In this document: positions 16,398 to 26,026 of the stretch, one piece after another
Layout: every line of letters starts with the position of its first letter
How positions within the stretch are numbered: position 1 is the first letter of the stretch
Source: Mycobacterium numidiamassiliense
GTDB lineage: Bacteria; Actinomycetota; Actinomycetes; Mycobacteriales; Mycobacteriaceae
Length of the DNA: 64,000 nt
Assembly (NCBI RefSeq): GCF_900157365.1
Contig: NZ_FUEZ01000003.1
Span: forward strand, 620,001-684,000
Direction: 5' to 3'
The notes under the pieces: generated by a model
What the model saw: only the letters and a program-made list of their open reading frames with translations
The model's database searches: none
Told to the model about the DNA's origin: nothing
Position numbers and translations under genes: made by a program

Positions 16398-17312
16398 ATG
16401 GGGCGCACCGACAACGACAGCTGGGATCTGGCGACCAGCGTGGGAGCCACCGCGACGATGGTGGCCGCCGGACGGGCCCGGGCCACCCGGGACGCGCTGA
16501 TCGATGACCGGTTCGCCGAGCCGCTGGTGCGCGCCGTCGGCGTCGACTTCTTCACCCGATGGGCCGCCGGCGAACTCGACGCCGATCAGGTCGACGTCCC
16601 GGGCGCCCCGTGGGGCATGCGGCGGATGACCGATATGTTGGCCGCCCGCACCCGCTACATCGACGCCTTCTTCGCCGCGGCGGCGGACGCGGGCATCCGC
16701 CAGGTGGTGATCTTGGCCTCCGGGCTCGACGCCCGCGGCTACCGGCTGCCCTGGGCGCCGGGCACGACGGTGTTCGAGATAGACCAGCCGCAGGTCATCG
16801 AATTCAAGACCGCCACCATCACCGCACTCGGCGCCCAACCCACCGCCGACGTCCGGGCCGTCCCCGTCGACCTGCGCGACGATTGGCCGGCAGCGCTGCT
16901 CGGGGCGGGCTTCGACACCGGCCGGCCGGCGGCATGGGCCGCCGAGGGCCTGCTCGGGTTTTTGCCTCCGGAGGCCCAGGATCGGTTGCTGGACAAGATC
17001 ACCGAACTGTCCGCCGACGGCAGCCAAGTGGTCGCCGAGGTGTTCATCAATTCGGGGACCAGCGGGGACGCCTTGAACGAGGCCACCAGGAAGTGGCAGG
17101 ACGCCGGGCTCGATGTCGCACTGGACGATCTCGGCTTTCCGGGCGATCGCAACGACGCCGCAACCTATTTGGCCGACCGCGGCTGGCAGCCGGTTCGCAC
17201 CCCACTCAACCAGCTGATGGCCGACAATGGACTACCGCTGCAACCCGGCGACGAAGAAGCCCCGTTCGGCAAGAACTACTACTGCACCGCGGTTTTGCGC
17301 AAGGCAGACTGA
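16398..17312 (+). CDS. SAM-dependent methyltransferase, TIGR00027/leucine carboxyl methyltransferase family
   Basis: A 304-residue member of the large mycobacterial family of putative SAM methyltransferases (the Rv0726c/Rv3767c group). Diagnostic features are the N-terminal DSWDLATSVGATATMVAAGRA, ARTRYIDAFF, the SAM-binding VVILASGLDARGYRLPW, and FEIDQPQVIEFK. The C-terminus ends KNYYCTAVLRKAD. The substrates of this family are largely unknown. AGAGGGG lies before the ATG as ribosome-binding site. A CoA-transferase follows 14 nt downstream, so the two are probably co-transcribed, suggesting a CoA- or lipid-linked role. Confidence 0.88.
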   Translation: MGRTDNDSWDLATSVGATATMVAAGRARATRDALIDDRFAEPLVRAVGVDFFTRWAAGELDADQVDVPGAPWGMRRMTDMLAARTRYIDAFFAAAADAGIRQVVILASGLDARGYRLPWAPGTTVFEIDQPQVIEFKTATITALGAQPTADVRAVPVDLRDDWPAALLGAGFDTGRPAAWAAEGLLGFLPPEAQDRLLDKITELSADGSQVVAEVFINSGTSGDALNEATRKWQDAGLDVALDDLGFPGDRNDAATYLADRGWQPVRTPLNQLMADNGLPLQPGDEEAPFGKNYYCTAVLRKAD

Positions 17313-17326
17313 AGGAAGGCCCACCT

Positions 17327-18535
17327 ATGCCTGACACGCCAAATGGCAAGCCCGCCAAGCCAGCTGACGGATTCCGGGTACTCGATTTCACCCAGAACAT
17401 CGCCGGACCGATGGCCGGCCAGGTGCTGGCCGACCTGGGTGCCGAGGTCATCAAGATCGAGGCACCCAACGGCGAGGCGGCCCGGCACATCACCGCCGTC
17501 CTGCCCGGACGCCCGCCGCTGGCCACGCTGTTTCTGCCGCACAACCGGGGCAAGAAGTCGGTGATGGCGGACCTCACCGACCCCGAAATCAAGGAACAGA
17601 TCCTGCGACTCGCCGACACCGCTGACGTTGTGCTGGAAGGGTTTCGGCCCGGGGTCATGGAGCGGATGGGGCTGGGCCCCGACGTCCTGCGGGCGCGCAA
17701 CCCGAAGCTGATCTACGCGCGGCTGTCGGCCTACGGCGGCAACGGACCGCACGGCAGCAGGCCGGGTGTCGACCTGATGGTCGCGGCCGAGTCGGGCATG
17801 ACCAGCGGGATGCCCACCCCGACCGGCAAACCGCAGATCATTCCGTTCCAGCTCGTCGACGCCGCCAGCGGCCATGTGCTGGCCCAGGCCGTGTTGGCCG
17901 CACTGCTCAACCGCGAGCGCCACGGCGAGGGCGACGTCGTGCGGGTCGCGATGTATGACGTCGCGGTCAGCTTGCAGGCCAGCCAGCTCACGATTCACCT
18001 GAACAAGCCCAGTGAGGCGCCCAAGCCGAAAACTGATGCCGCACCAAACACGAAGAAGCGCAAGGGAGTTGGATTCGCCACCCAACCGTCGGACGCGTTC
18101 AGGGCCTCCGACGGATACCTCGTGCTGTCCGCGTACGTGCCCAAGCACTGGAAAAAGCTGTGCGAGATCATCGGCCGGCCCGACATGCTGACCGACGAGC
18201 GGTTCATCGACCAGCGCGCGCGGGCCCTCAACTACCACGAACTGACCGAGGAGCTCGAGAAGGCGCTGGCCGCCAAGACCGCCGCCGAATGGGTTGAGCT
18301 GCTGCACGAGGGCGGCCTGATGGCAACCCTTGCCTACAACTGGAAGCAGGTCGTCGATACCCCGCTGTTCGCGGAGAACGACCTCGCCCTGAAGGTCGGC
18401 AGTGGCACCGATGCCGTCACGGTGATCCGCACGCCGGCGACCTACGGCAGCTTCGACGCGGTGGTCCCCGCTCCCCCGCCCGCGCTGGGCGAGCACAACG
18501 ACCTCCTGGCCGCCGAGCGCGAAACCGCTTCCTGA
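17327..18535 (+). CDS. Family III CoA-transferase (CaiB/BaiF type)
   Basis: A 402-residue CaiB/BaiF-type CoA-transferase, equivalent to Rv3272. It should move CoA between acyl-CoA and a free acid. The N-terminus is typical: FRVLDFTQNIAGPMAGQVLADLGAEVIKIEAP, followed by FLPHNRGKKSV, ADVVLEGFRPGVMERMGLG, and IYARLSAYGGNGPHGSRPGVDLMVAAESGM, which carries the Asp-containing region that forms the acyl-enzyme anhydride. The substrate pair is unknown. GAAGGAAGG precedes the ATG at 17327. In M. tuberculosis the next gene is the carbonic anhydrase-SulP fusion Rv3273; here pknD follows instead, in convergent orientation. Confidence 0.9.
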   Translation: MPDTPNGKPAKPADGFRVLDFTQNIAGPMAGQVLADLGAEVIKIEAPNGEAARHITAVLPGRPPLATLFLPHNRGKKSVMADLTDPEIKEQILRLADTADVVLEGFRPGVMERMGLGPDVLRARNPKLIYARLSAYGGNGPHGSRPGVDLMVAAESGMTSGMPTPTGKPQIIPFQLVDAASGHVLAQAVLAALLNRERHGEGDVVRVAMYDVAVSLQASQLTIHLNKPSEAPKPKTDAAPNTKKRKGVGFATQPSDAFRASDGYLVLSAYVPKHWKKLCEIIGRPDMLTDERFIDQRARALNYHELTEELEKALAAKTAAEWVELLHEGGLMATLAYNWKQVVDTPLFAENDLALKVGSGTDAVTVIRTPATYGSFDAVVPAPPPALGEHNDLLAAERETAS

Positions 18536-18550
18536 GCGGGAGATCTCAGG
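18531..18550. terminator. Small hairpin between convergent CoA-transferase and pknD genes
   Basis: CCTGAG and CTCAGG form a six-base stem around an eight-base loop. It covers both stop codons, so it could end both transcripts. There is no T-run, and the stem is short. Confidence 0.4.
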
Positions 18551-20459
18551 GTGCCAGCTTCACGGTCCGGTCGTTGCCGCGGTCGGCGACATAGATGCTC
18601 CCGGCGGCATCCACCGTCACCCCCAAGGGGGTGTTGAGTCCGGTCAGCGGCAGCGCCGTGGGAGTGTTCGACCCGGCCGGCAGCTTCAGCACCTGATTGC
18701 CGTCGTGTTCGGTGACGAACACGTCGCCGGCGTTGTCGCCCGCGATGCCCCACGGCGCCGAGACGCTGCCGAAGGGGAGCACGGTCTGGGCGCTGGACCC
18801 GGCCGGCAACATCACTCCCCGGTCGTTGTCGGTGTCGGTAACGAAGACGTTGCCCGCCGGGTCCACCGCCACACCGTCGGGATTCTTGAGCCCGCTGAAC
18901 GGCAGCACGGTCTGGGTGCTCGACCCGGCCGCCAGCTTCACCACCCGGCTGTTGCCGCGATCGGCGACATACACGCTGCCCTGCCCGTCGACAGCCACAC
19001 CTTCGGGATAGTTGAGGCCGCTGAACGGCAGCACGGCCTGGGCACTCGACCCGGCCGCCAGCTTCACCACCCGGTTGTTGAAATCGGCGACGTAGACGGT
19101 GCCCGCGCTATCCACCGCAAGCCCCTGCGGCTGGTAGAGCCCGCTGAACGGCAGCACCGTCGGGCTGCTCGACCCGGGCGGCAGCTCGACCACCCGGCCG
19201 TACATGCCCTCACTGGTGACGTACACATCGCCGGCCTTGTCCAGCGCCACCCCGCCCGGAGACAGGCGGAAGTCAATCCCGTTGAACGGCAACACTGTTT
19301 GACCCGAAGTCGGCTGCTTGGCTGCCGCCGACGGCCGTGTCTGCAGGTACCCGGTGGTAGCGACGGCGGCGATCACCAACAGCACGGCAGCGCCGGTGAG
19401 CAGCCACCGCCTGCGCTTGCGGTCATCGGTGCGCGCGAAATCCGGTTGGGGCGCCAGCGATTGCGGGCCGGACGGCGGGCGCGACACCGGCGGGACCGGC
19501 GGCCCGGTGCGTCGCCAACCGCCCCCGTCTTCCTCCCAGAACAACGGCCGGACCATGGTGTCGCCGTTCAGTATCCGCGCATCCTGGCCTTGCCGCAGGA
19601 TCGTGGCTTCCTGGTACTGGTGGGGTTCGGTGAGCGCCTCGTGGGCCGCCGCGGCCAGATCGCCTGCGGTGAAAAAGCGGTCGACCGGATTTTTCGCCAT
19701 GCCCTTGCCGATCACCTGATCCAGCGCACGCGGCACGCGGCCCGGGCGCAGCTCGCTGGGCCGCGGCACCGGCTCGAGCAGGTGCGCGGCGATCAGCCGC
19801 TCGACGCTGTCGGCGCGGTAAGGCGGTGCGCCGGTGAGACATTCGCCCAGCACGCAGGCCAGCGCGTAGATATCGGAGCGGTAGGTCACTTCATCGCCGG
19901 TGAACCGCTCCGGGGCCATGTAGTTGTAGGTCCCGATGGCGATTCCGCTCTGGGTCAGGCCCGGGTCGGTGGCGGCACGCGCGATGCCGAAATCCAGCAG
20001 ATAGGCGAAGTCGTCGTCGGTCAGCAGGATGTTCTCCGGTTTGACGTCGCGGTGGGTGATGCCGTTGGCGTGCGCGGCGTCCAGGGCGGCCGCGATCTGG
20101 TCGACGATGGCCACCGTTCGCGCCGGGGCCAGCGGGCCGTAATTGGTGAGCAGGCTGCGCAACGAGGTCCCGTCGATCATCCGCATCTCGACATAGAACT
20201 GGCCGTCGATGTCACCGTAGTCGTGGATGGGCACGATGTGTGGTTCGGTCAACCGCCCCGCGGTGTCCGCCTCGCGCTGCATCCGAGCGCGAAATGTGGC
20301 GTCGGTGGAGAACTCTCGCGAGATGAGCTTCAGTGCGACGACCCGGTGCTTACGCGTGTCCTCGGCCTGATAGACCTCGCCCATTCCGCCACTGCCCAAC
20401 AGCCGCTTCAACTGATACGGCCCGAACCGGGTTCCTACTCGCGACATGGTTTCGTTCAC
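18546..20459 (-). CDS. pknD: Membrane Ser/Thr protein kinase PknD with extracytoplasmic NHL propeller
   Basis: This is a 637-residue receptor kinase. The cytoplasmic kinase domain (residues about 14-280) has a glycine loop GSGGMGEVY, the ATP lysine in VALKL (Lys44), HRDVKPEN in the catalytic loop, DFG, and an activation loop with TQSGIAIGTYNYMAPE. A Pro-rich linker leads to one membrane helix near residues 353-373 (WLLTGAAVLLVIAAVATTGYL). Outside the membrane, six NHL repeats of about 42 residues (VLPFSGL..P.G.AVD..G.VYVADRGN.RVVKLAAGSS) form a propeller sensor. The arrangement matches M. tuberculosis PknD, which sits beside phosphate-uptake genes. Here it also follows pstS2 in the same direction, 32 nt apart. 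Confidence 0.95.
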   Translation of the reverse strand: MNETMSRVGTRFGPYQLKRLLGSGGMGEVYQAEDTRKHRVVALKLISREFSTDATFRARMQREADTAGRLTEPHIVPIHDYGDIDGQFYVEMRMIDGTSLRSLLTNYGPLAPARTVAIVDQIAAALDAAHANGITHRDVKPENILLTDDDFAYLLDFGIARAATDPGLTQSGIAIGTYNYMAPERFTGDEVTYRSDIYALACVLGECLTGAPPYRADSVERLIAAHLLEPVPRPSELRPGRVPRALDQVIGKGMAKNPVDRFFTAGDLAAAAHEALTEPHQYQEATILRQGQDARILNGDTMVRPLFWEEDGGGWRRTGPPVPPVSRPPSGPQSLAPQPDFARTDDRKRRRWLLTGAAVLLVIAAVATTGYLQTRPSAAAKQPTSGQTVLPFNGIDFRLSPGGVALDKAGDVYVTSEGMYGRVVELPPGSSSPTVLPFSGLYQPQGLAVDSAGTVYVADFNNRVVKLAAGSSAQAVLPFSGLNYPEGVAVDGQGSVYVADRGNSRVVKLAAGSSTQTVLPFSGLKNPDGVAVDPAGNVFVTDTDNDRGVMLPAGSSAQTVLPFGSVSAPWGIAGDNAGDVFVTEHDGNQVLKLPAGSNTPTALPLTGLNTPLGVTVDAAGSIYVADRGNDRTVKLAP

Positions 20460-20491
20460 CGTCCACGCTCCCTTCGAAAACTCTTCGGCGA

Positions 20492-21604
20492 CTACGAAAT
20501 CGCATTGACTGCGGTGGCGATTTTCGATTGCAAGGAGCTGGGCAACGGAATCGATCCGTATTGGTCCAAGCCGACCTGGCCCGGCCCAATTGCGGCCTGC
20601 ATGAACGCTTTAACGGCCGTGCCGGTCGCCGCATCGGGATACTTCGAGCAGACGATCTCGTAGGTCGGCTCCACGATGGGATACGCGCCGGCTTGTGTCG
20701 GCTTGTAGAACGACGATGTGTCGACCACCAGGTCGTTGCCCTGACCCTTGAAGCTGACGCCGGCCAGTGTCTTGCTGACCGAGTCGGTGCTGATAGCCAC
20801 CGCATCCGGGCCGGCCGGGGTGATGATCTGGGCCATGCTCAGCTGGCGGCCCACCCCGAACGACCACTCGTTGTAGGTGATCGACCCGTCGGTGTTCTGG
20901 ACTTCCGCCGAGGTGCCGTTGTCCCCGACGCCGCCGTCGCCGACGCCGCCGTTGAACGCCTGGCCGGCGCCCTTGCCCCAGGCGCCGCCCGACGCGGCGA
21001 CGAGGTATTGCTGGAAGTTGGAAGTGTCGCCGGATTGGTCACTGCGGAAGAAGACGTGGATGGGCACCGACGGCAGATTGGTGCCCGGGTTGAGCGCCTT
21101 GATCGCCGGGTCGTCCCACCTGTTGATGGCACCGTTGAAAAGCCTTGCGAGCGTGGGAGCGTCGAGCTTCAGCGTGTTCACGCCGCTGATGTTGTAGGTG
21201 ATCGCGATCGGCTCGAAGACCGTCGGCAGATCCCACGCCGGCGAGCCGCACCGCTGCGTCGCACGGTCGACCTGACCCTTGGTGGGGTCGAGCGGATCGC
21301 CGGACCCCGCGAGATCGCTGACGTTGTTGGCGAAATCGGTTACCCCGGCACCGGAGCCGTTGGCGTTGTAGTCCAGCGTGTATCCCGGGCACGACCGGAC
21401 GTAGGCGTACACGAACTGTTCCATCGCGTTTTCTTGCGCGGTGGCACCGCTACCCTTGAGCTGCTTCTTGCCGCCGCATTGCACCGCCGACGGCGCGGGG
21501 CCAGATCCTGAGGACGAGGCGTGGGTGCTGCCGCCGCATGCCGACAACGCCAGGGCACAGACGGCCACGAGACTCAAGGTGACACCGGCTCGGTTGCGCT
21601 TCAC
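20492..21604 (-). CDS. pstS2: Phosphate-binding lipoprotein PstS2
   Basis: A 370-residue periplasmic-type phosphate receptor anchored by lipid. The signal peptide ends in lipobox LSAC with Cys23. Mature motifs typical of PstS follow: [54 protein letters not shown] and [11 protein letters not shown]; Ser/Thr/Asp residues in these loops hold phosphate. Its length equals the M. tuberculosis PstS2. It is divergent from pstB, sharing a 195-bp control region, and is followed by pknD. Confidence 0.93.
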   Translation of the reverse strand: MKRNRAGVTLSLVAVCALALSACGGSTHASSSGSGPAPSAVQCGGKKQLKGSGATAQENAMEQFVYAYVRSCPGYTLDYNANGSGAGVTDFANNVSDLAGSGDPLDPTKGQVDRATQRCGSPAWDLPTVFEPIAITYNISGVNTLKLDAPTLARLFNGAINRWDDPAIKALNPGTNLPSVPIHVFFRSDQSGDTSNFQQYLVAASGGAWGKGAGQAFNGGVGDGGVGDNGTSAEVQNTDGSITYNEWSFGVGRQLSMAQIITPAGPDAVAISTDSVSKTLAGVSFKGQGNDLVVDTSSFYKPTQAGAYPIVEPTYEIVCSKYPDAATGTAVKAFMQAAIGPGQVGLDQYGSIPLPSSLQSKIATAVNAIS

Positions 21605-21799
21605 GCCGAACTCCTCTCGCCAGCCCCCGTTGGTATCGAAGCCAGGAAACCTGGGCGGACGATGAGCGACGCCTCTGAGGAAAATCAGAGAATGGCTCCG
21701 ATCGCCGAAGATGGGCGCAGGGTGAGCGGACGCTTTGAAGATATCCAGAGGTTGGCTGCGCGCGGCGATTAACCGGGTTTCGCGACGTAGCTTGATGGA

Positions 21800-22630
21800 G
21801 TGTTGACCACCCCAGAACGGCTCGACGACCAGACCACTACTGACGTAACGGCTTTCGCCATGCGAGCGCTAAACCTGACCCTGAGCTTCGCCGACAGCAC
21901 TGTGCTGCGCGACGTGAGCCTGGACTTTTCCGAGCGCACGGTGACCACCTTGCTGGGACCGACCGGCTCGGGCAAGACTACTTTCCTGCGCACCCTGAAC
22001 CGCATGAACGACAAGGTATTTGGCTACCGCCACCAGGGCGACGTGTTGTTGGGCGGACAGAGCATCTTCAGCCGCGGCGACCTGATGGAGTTTCGGCGCA
22101 GGGTCGGCATGCTGTTCCAGCGCCCGAATCCGTTTCCGATGTCGATCGTCGACAACGTGGTCGCCGGTGTGCGCGCCCACAAGATGGTGCCGCGCAAGCA
22201 TCTCAAAGGCGTGGCCGAGGCCCGGCTGGTCGAGGTGGGCCTATGGGATGCCGTGAAGGACCGGCTCGGCGATTCGCCGTTCCGGCTCTCCGGTGGTCAG
22301 CAGCAGTTGCTGTGCCTGGCCCGTGCCCTCGCGGTGAATCCGGAGGTGCTGCTGCTCGACGAGCCCACCTCCTCGCTGGACCCGGCCACCACCGAGAAGA
22401 TCGAAGACCTCATCCGATCCCTTACCGGTCGACTCACGGTGATCATGGTGACTCACGATCTCGCCCAGGCCGCCCGGATCGGGGACCGCACCGCCTTGTT
22501 CTTCGACGGCAGGCTCGTCGAGGAAGGGCCCACCGAGCAGTTGTTCTTTTCACCACAACAGCCCGAAACCGCCCGGTACGTTTCGGGGCTGTTCGGCGAC
22601 CGCAGGCCACTCGGGGGACGAGAAAGGTAA
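21800..22630 (+). CDS. pstB: Phosphate ABC transporter ATP-binding protein PstB
   Basis: The ATPase subunit of the high-affinity phosphate importer, 276 residues, acting at the inner face of the membrane. It has Walker [10 protein letters not shown], the Q-loop in [13 protein letters not shown], the ABC signature LSGGQQQ, Walker [14 protein letters not shown] and the switch histidine in MVTHD. It starts at GTG 21800, and pstS1 follows 6 nt after its stop. The 195-bp region shared with pstS2 should carry the phosphate-responsive promoters; I saw no convincing RegX3 direct repeat in it. Confidence 0.94.
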   Translation: MLTTPERLDDQTTTDVTAFAMRALNLTLSFADSTVLRDVSLDFSERTVTTLLGPTGSGKTTFLRTLNRMNDKVFGYRHQGDVLLGGQSIFSRGDLMEFRRRVGMLFQRPNPFPMSIVDNVVAGVRAHKMVPRKHLKGVAEARLVEVGLWDAVKDRLGDSPFRLSGGQQQLLCLARALAVNPEVLLLDEPTSSLDPATTEKIEDLIRSLTGRLTVIMVTHDLAQAARIGDRTALFFDGRLVEEGPTEQLFFSPQQPETARYVSGLFGDRRPLGGRER

Positions 22631-22636
22631 TACTCC

Positions 22637-23752
22637 ATGAAGATTCGTTTGCGAGTGCTGACCGTCGCGGTGCCGGTGCTGCTGGCCGCGGCCGCCTGCG
22701 GGTCGACCTCGACGGGCGGTTCGACGGGCACCGGAACCACGTCGGGTAATCCGGCCACGTCGCCCGCGACGTCCAAGGTCGCGTTGTCCGAAACCGGTGC
22801 CACCGAGCTGTATCCGTTGATGAACCTGTGGGCTCCGGCGTACAACGCGAAATATCCCAACATCTCGATCACCACCGGAAGCACCGGATCGGGTGCCGGG
22901 ATCTCCCAGGCCGCGGCGGGGGCGGTCAACATCGGCGCCTCCGGTGCCTATCTGTCCGCGGGTGACCTGTCGTCGCACCAGGGCCTGATGAACATCGCCC
23001 TGGCGATCTCCGCCGAACAGGTCAACTACAACCTGCCCGGCGTCACCGAACACCTCAAGCTCAACGGCAAAGTGTTGGCGGCGATGTATCAGGGCACCAT
23101 CAAATCCTGGAACGACCCGCAGATCGCGGCGCTCAACCCCGGGGTGAATCTGCCTGCCACACCGGTGGTTCCGCTGCACCGGTCCGACGGATCCGGCGAC
23201 ACCTTCGTGTTCACCCAGTATCTGTCCAAGCAGGATCCCGACGGCTGGGGCCGCTCGCCCGGCTACAACACCACCGTCGACTTCCCCGCGGTGTCCGGCG
23301 CACTGGGCGAAAACGGCGCCGGCGGCATGGTCACCGGCTGTGCGCAAACCCCCGGCTGCGTCGCCTACATCGGCACCAGCTACCTCGACCAGGCCACCCA
23401 GAAGGGCTTGGGCGAAGCCGAATTGGGCAACGCCTCGGGCAATTACCTGCTGCCCGACGCCCAGAGCGTGCAGGCCGAAGCCGCGAGCTTCGCCCCGCAG
23501 ACTCCGGCGGACGAGGTGATCTCGCTGATCAACGGGCCCGCCGCCAACGGATACCCGATCGTGAATTACGAGTACGCGGTCGTGTACAGCAATCAGAAGG
23601 ATCCCGCCGTCGCGCAAACGATTCAGGCCTTCCTGCACTGGACGGTCGCCGACGGCAGCGGCCGCCAGTTCTTGGACCAGTTCCACTTCCAGCCGCTGCC
23701 CGCCGCGGTGGAGAAGCTGTCCGACAGCCAGATCGCCAAGATCGCCAGCTGA
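22637..23752 (+). CDS. pstS1: Phosphate-binding lipoprotein PstS1
   Basis: A 371-residue lipoprotein phosphate receptor (PstS1/PhoS1; the 38-kDa antigen in M. tuberculosis). The signal peptide ends AAAAC with Cys21 as the lipidated residue, followed by a Ser/Thr/Gly-rich linker. The core shows the phosphate-binding loops GATELYPLMNLW, TGSTGSGAGISQAA, LHRSDGSGDTFVFTQYL and PDAQS. AGAAAGG precedes the ATG. It is flanked by pstB 6 nt upstream and pstC1 3 nt downstream, all in one operon. Confidence 0.94.
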   Translation: MKIRLRVLTVAVPVLLAAAACGSTSTGGSTGTGTTSGNPATSPATSKVALSETGATELYPLMNLWAPAYNAKYPNISITTGSTGSGAGISQAAAGAVNIGASGAYLSAGDLSSHQGLMNIALAISAEQVNYNLPGVTEHLKLNGKVLAAMYQGTIKSWNDPQIAALNPGVNLPATPVVPLHRSDGSGDTFVFTQYLSKQDPDGWGRSPGYNTTVDFPAVSGALGENGAGGMVTGCAQTPGCVAYIGTSYLDQATQKGLGEAELGNASGNYLLPDAQSVQAEAASFAPQTPADEVISLINGPAANGYPIVNYEYAVVYSNQKDPAVAQTIQAFLHWTVADGSGRQFLDQFHFQPLPAAVEKLSDSQIAKIAS

Positions 23753-23755
23753 GCG

Positions 23756-24754
23756 GTGACCGGCTATTCGCCCCGCCTGGTGCGGTGGGCCGGCGCGGTG
23801 GCCGCGGTGCTCCCGCTGCTCGTGCTGGTGTTCGTGTTGGGAGTGCTGCTCATCGAAGCGGCGGGCGCGATCAAAGTCAATGGGCCGCACTTCTTCACCG
23901 GCACCGCGTGGAATCCGGGCAACACCTACGGCGACACGGTGGTCAGCCACGGCGTCGCACATCCGATCGGCGCCGACTACGGGGCGCTGCCGTTGATCGT
24001 CGGCACCCTGGCGAGTTCGGCGATCGCGCTGATTGTCGCGGTGCCGGTGTCGGTTGGCGCGGCCTTCGTGATCGCGCAGCGGTTGCCCCGACGGCTCGCC
24101 TCGGCCGTCGGGGTGGTGCTCGAATTGCTCGCCGGCATCCCGAGCGTCGTCGTCGGGCTCTGGGGCGCAATGACATTCGGGCCGATCATCGCCCACCGCG
24201 TCGCACCGGTCATCGCCCGTAATGCGCCGAACGTGCCGGTACTCAACTACTTTCGTGGCAACACGGGAAACGGCGAGGGCATGCTGGTGTCCGGCCTGGT
24301 GCTGGCGGTGATGATCATCCCGATCATCGCCAGCACCTGCCGCGACCTGATCCGCCAGGTGCCTTCGCTGCCCCGCGAGGGCGCGACCGCGCTGGGGATG
24401 TCGGATTGGGAGTGCGCACGCAGGGTCACCCTGCCGTGGGTGTCCAGCGGCATCGTCGGCGCCGTGGTGCTGGGGCTCGGGCGTGCGCTGGGCGAGACGA
24501 TGGCCGTCGCCATGGTCTCTGGCGCGGAGTTGGGTGCGATGCCCACCAATATCTACTCGACGATGACCACCATCGCCGCCACCGTGGTGTCGCAACTGGA
24601 TTCGGCGTTGACCGATTCGTCGAACTTCGCGGTCAAGACGCTGGCGGAAGTGAGCCTGGTGCTGTTGGTGATCACCGTGGCGACCAATGTGGCCGCCCGC
24701 CTGCTGGTGCGCCGGGCCTCTGGTGTTGCCCTACCCGTCGGGCGAGGGGTGTGA
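23756..24754 (+). CDS. pstC1: Phosphate ABC transporter permease PstC1
   Basis: A 332-residue inner-membrane permease with six predicted helices, one half of the phosphate channel. The EAA-type cytoplasmic loop that docks on PstB is visible as [50 protein letters not shown] large extracytoplasmic loop follows helix 1. The start is GTG at 23756, three bases after the pstS1 stop, and the gene ends one base before pstA2. The names C1 and A2 follow the M. tuberculosis order. Confidence 0.93.
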   Translation: MTGYSPRLVRWAGAVAAVLPLLVLVFVLGVLLIEAAGAIKVNGPHFFTGTAWNPGNTYGDTVVSHGVAHPIGADYGALPLIVGTLASSAIALIVAVPVSVGAAFVIAQRLPRRLASAVGVVLELLAGIPSVVVGLWGAMTFGPIIAHRVAPVIARNAPNVPVLNYFRGNTGNGEGMLVSGLVLAVMIIPIIASTCRDLIRQVPSLPREGATALGMSDWECARRVTLPWVSSGIVGAVVLGLGRALGETMAVAMVSGAELGAMPTNIYSTMTTIAATVVSQLDSALTDSSNFAVKTLAEVSLVLLVITVATNVAARLLVRRASGVALPVGRGV

Positions 24755-24755
24755 C

Positions 24756-25613
24756 ATGTGGTCGGTCGCGGCCCGGCGCAGGACGGTCGACGTGGCGTTC
24801 TGGGTGTGCTGCTTCGCCGGGCTGGCGGTGGTGATCATCCCGACGCTGTGGATGCTGATCGGCGTGGTCGGCCGCGCCCTGCCGGTGTTCCATTTCAGCG
24901 TGCTGGTGCAGGACAGCCAGGGCAACGGCGGCGGCCTCCGCAACGCCATCGTCGGGACGGTGGTGCTCGGCCTCGGGGTGTTGTTGGTCGGCGGCACCGT
25001 GAGCGTGCTGGCCGGGATTTATCTGTCCGAATTCGCCACGGGCAGAACACGATCGATTCTGCGGGGCGCCTACGAGGTGCTGGCCGGTGTCCCCGCCATC
25101 GTGCTCGGCTATGTCGGCTACCTCGCACTCGTGGTGGACTTCGGCTGGGGCTTCTCACTGGCGGCCGGGGTATTGGTGCTGTCGGTGATGAGCATTCCGT
25201 ACATCACCAAGGCCACCGAGTCGGCGCTGCATCAGGTCCCGACGTCCTACCGGGAAGGAGCGGAGGCACTCGGGCTTCCGGTCAACTGGACGCTGCGCAA
25301 GATCGTCCTGAAGCCCGCGCTTCCCGGGATCGTCACCGGCATGCTGGTGGCCCTGGCGCTGGCGGTCAGCGAGACGGCACCGATGCTCTACACCGCGGGC
25401 TGGTCGGCGTCGCTGCCGACGGGACAACTCACCGGATCACCGGTCGGCTATCTGACGTATCCGATCTGGACGTTCTACAACCTGCCGTCGAAGTCGGCGC
25501 AGGACTTGTCCTACGACGCGGCGTTCCTGCTGATCGTCTTTCTGCTGCTGCTGATTGCCGCCGGGCGGCTGATCACGTCGGTGTTTCAGACGCCGGGAAG
25601 CCGCACGACCTGA
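24756..25613 (+). CDS. pstA2: Phosphate ABC transporter permease PstA2
   Basis: A 285-residue permease forming the second half of the phosphate channel. The coupling loop [54 protein letters not shown] is intact, and six helices are visible. The ATG at 24756, one base after the pstC1 stop, is used; an upstream in-frame GTG at 24687 lies inside pstC1. Its final 28 bases overlap the convergent response-regulator gene, so the two transcripts run antisense at their ends. Confidence 0.93.
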   Translation: MWSVAARRRTVDVAFWVCCFAGLAVVIIPTLWMLIGVVGRALPVFHFSVLVQDSQGNGGGLRNAIVGTVVLGLGVLLVGGTVSVLAGIYLSEFATGRTRSILRGAYEVLAGVPAIVLGYVGYLALVVDFGWGFSLAAGVLVLSVMSIPYITKATESALHQVPTSYREGAEALGLPVNWTLRKIVLKPALPGIVTGMLVALALAVSETAPMLYTAGWSASLPTGQLTGSPVGYLTYPIWTFYNLPSKSAQDLSYDAAFLLIVFLLLLIAAGRLITSVFQTPGSRTT

Positions 25614-26026
25614 AGGAAGAATTCGTCGATCTGCCGGACCGCACTGATGAATTGGTCGAGATCGACCGGCTTGGCGACATAGGCGTTCGCGTGCAACCTA
25701 TAGCTGCGCAGGATGTCCTCCTCGGCCGAGGAGGTGGTGAGCACGACGACCGGGATGCGCGCGAGGTCGGCGTCGGACTTGATCTTTTCCAGCAGCTGCC
25801 GGCCGTCGTATTTCGGCAGGTTCAAGTCGAGCAGGATGAGATCGGGCCGTGGCGCGTCCTCGAACCCGTTGCGGCGGTACAGGAAGTCCAGGCCTTCCTC
25901 CCCGTCGTGCGCGACATGCAGCCTGTTCTGGAACTTGTTGTGCTCCAATGCCTCCCGGGTGATGAGCTCGTCGCCGGGGTCGTCTTCGACAAGCAGGATC
26001 TCGATCGCTCGGCCGGCTGGTGTCAT
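25586..26026 (-). CDS. Single-domain response regulator (Rcp1-like)
   Basis: A 146-residue stand-alone receiver domain without an output domain. Acidic pocket residues are in LLVEDD, the phosphorylated aspartate is Asp67 in [17 protein letters not shown], the conserved Thr/Ser lies in VVLTTSS, and the lysine is in AYVAKPVDL. Such Rcp1-type regulators usually receive phosphate from a partner histidine kinase. The gene overlaps the kinase gene by ATGA, and so is translationally coupled to it. The end overlaps pstA2 by 28 nt. No H37Rv counterpart is recalled. Confidence 0.9.
   Translation of the reverse strand: MTPAGRAIEILLVEDDPGDELITREALEHNKFQNRLHVAHDGEEGLDFLYRRNGFEDAPRPDLILLDLNLPKYDGRQLLEKIKSDADLARIPVVVLTTSSAEEDILRSYRLHANAYVAKPVDLDQFISAVRQIDEFFLQVVRLPGV

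Noticed and set aside
21605-21799. Search for RegX3-type direct repeats in the pstS2/pstB control region
   Set aside because: GGTGAGC- and GATGAGC-like words occur but neither their spacing nor their sequence fits the known GTTCACC-type repeats.
22550-24595. A 681-codon minus-strand frame opposite pstS1 and pstC1
   Set aside because: It is the reverse frame of conserved pst genes with mostly G/C third positions; its composition (Gly, His, Arg, Asp) is typical of shadows.
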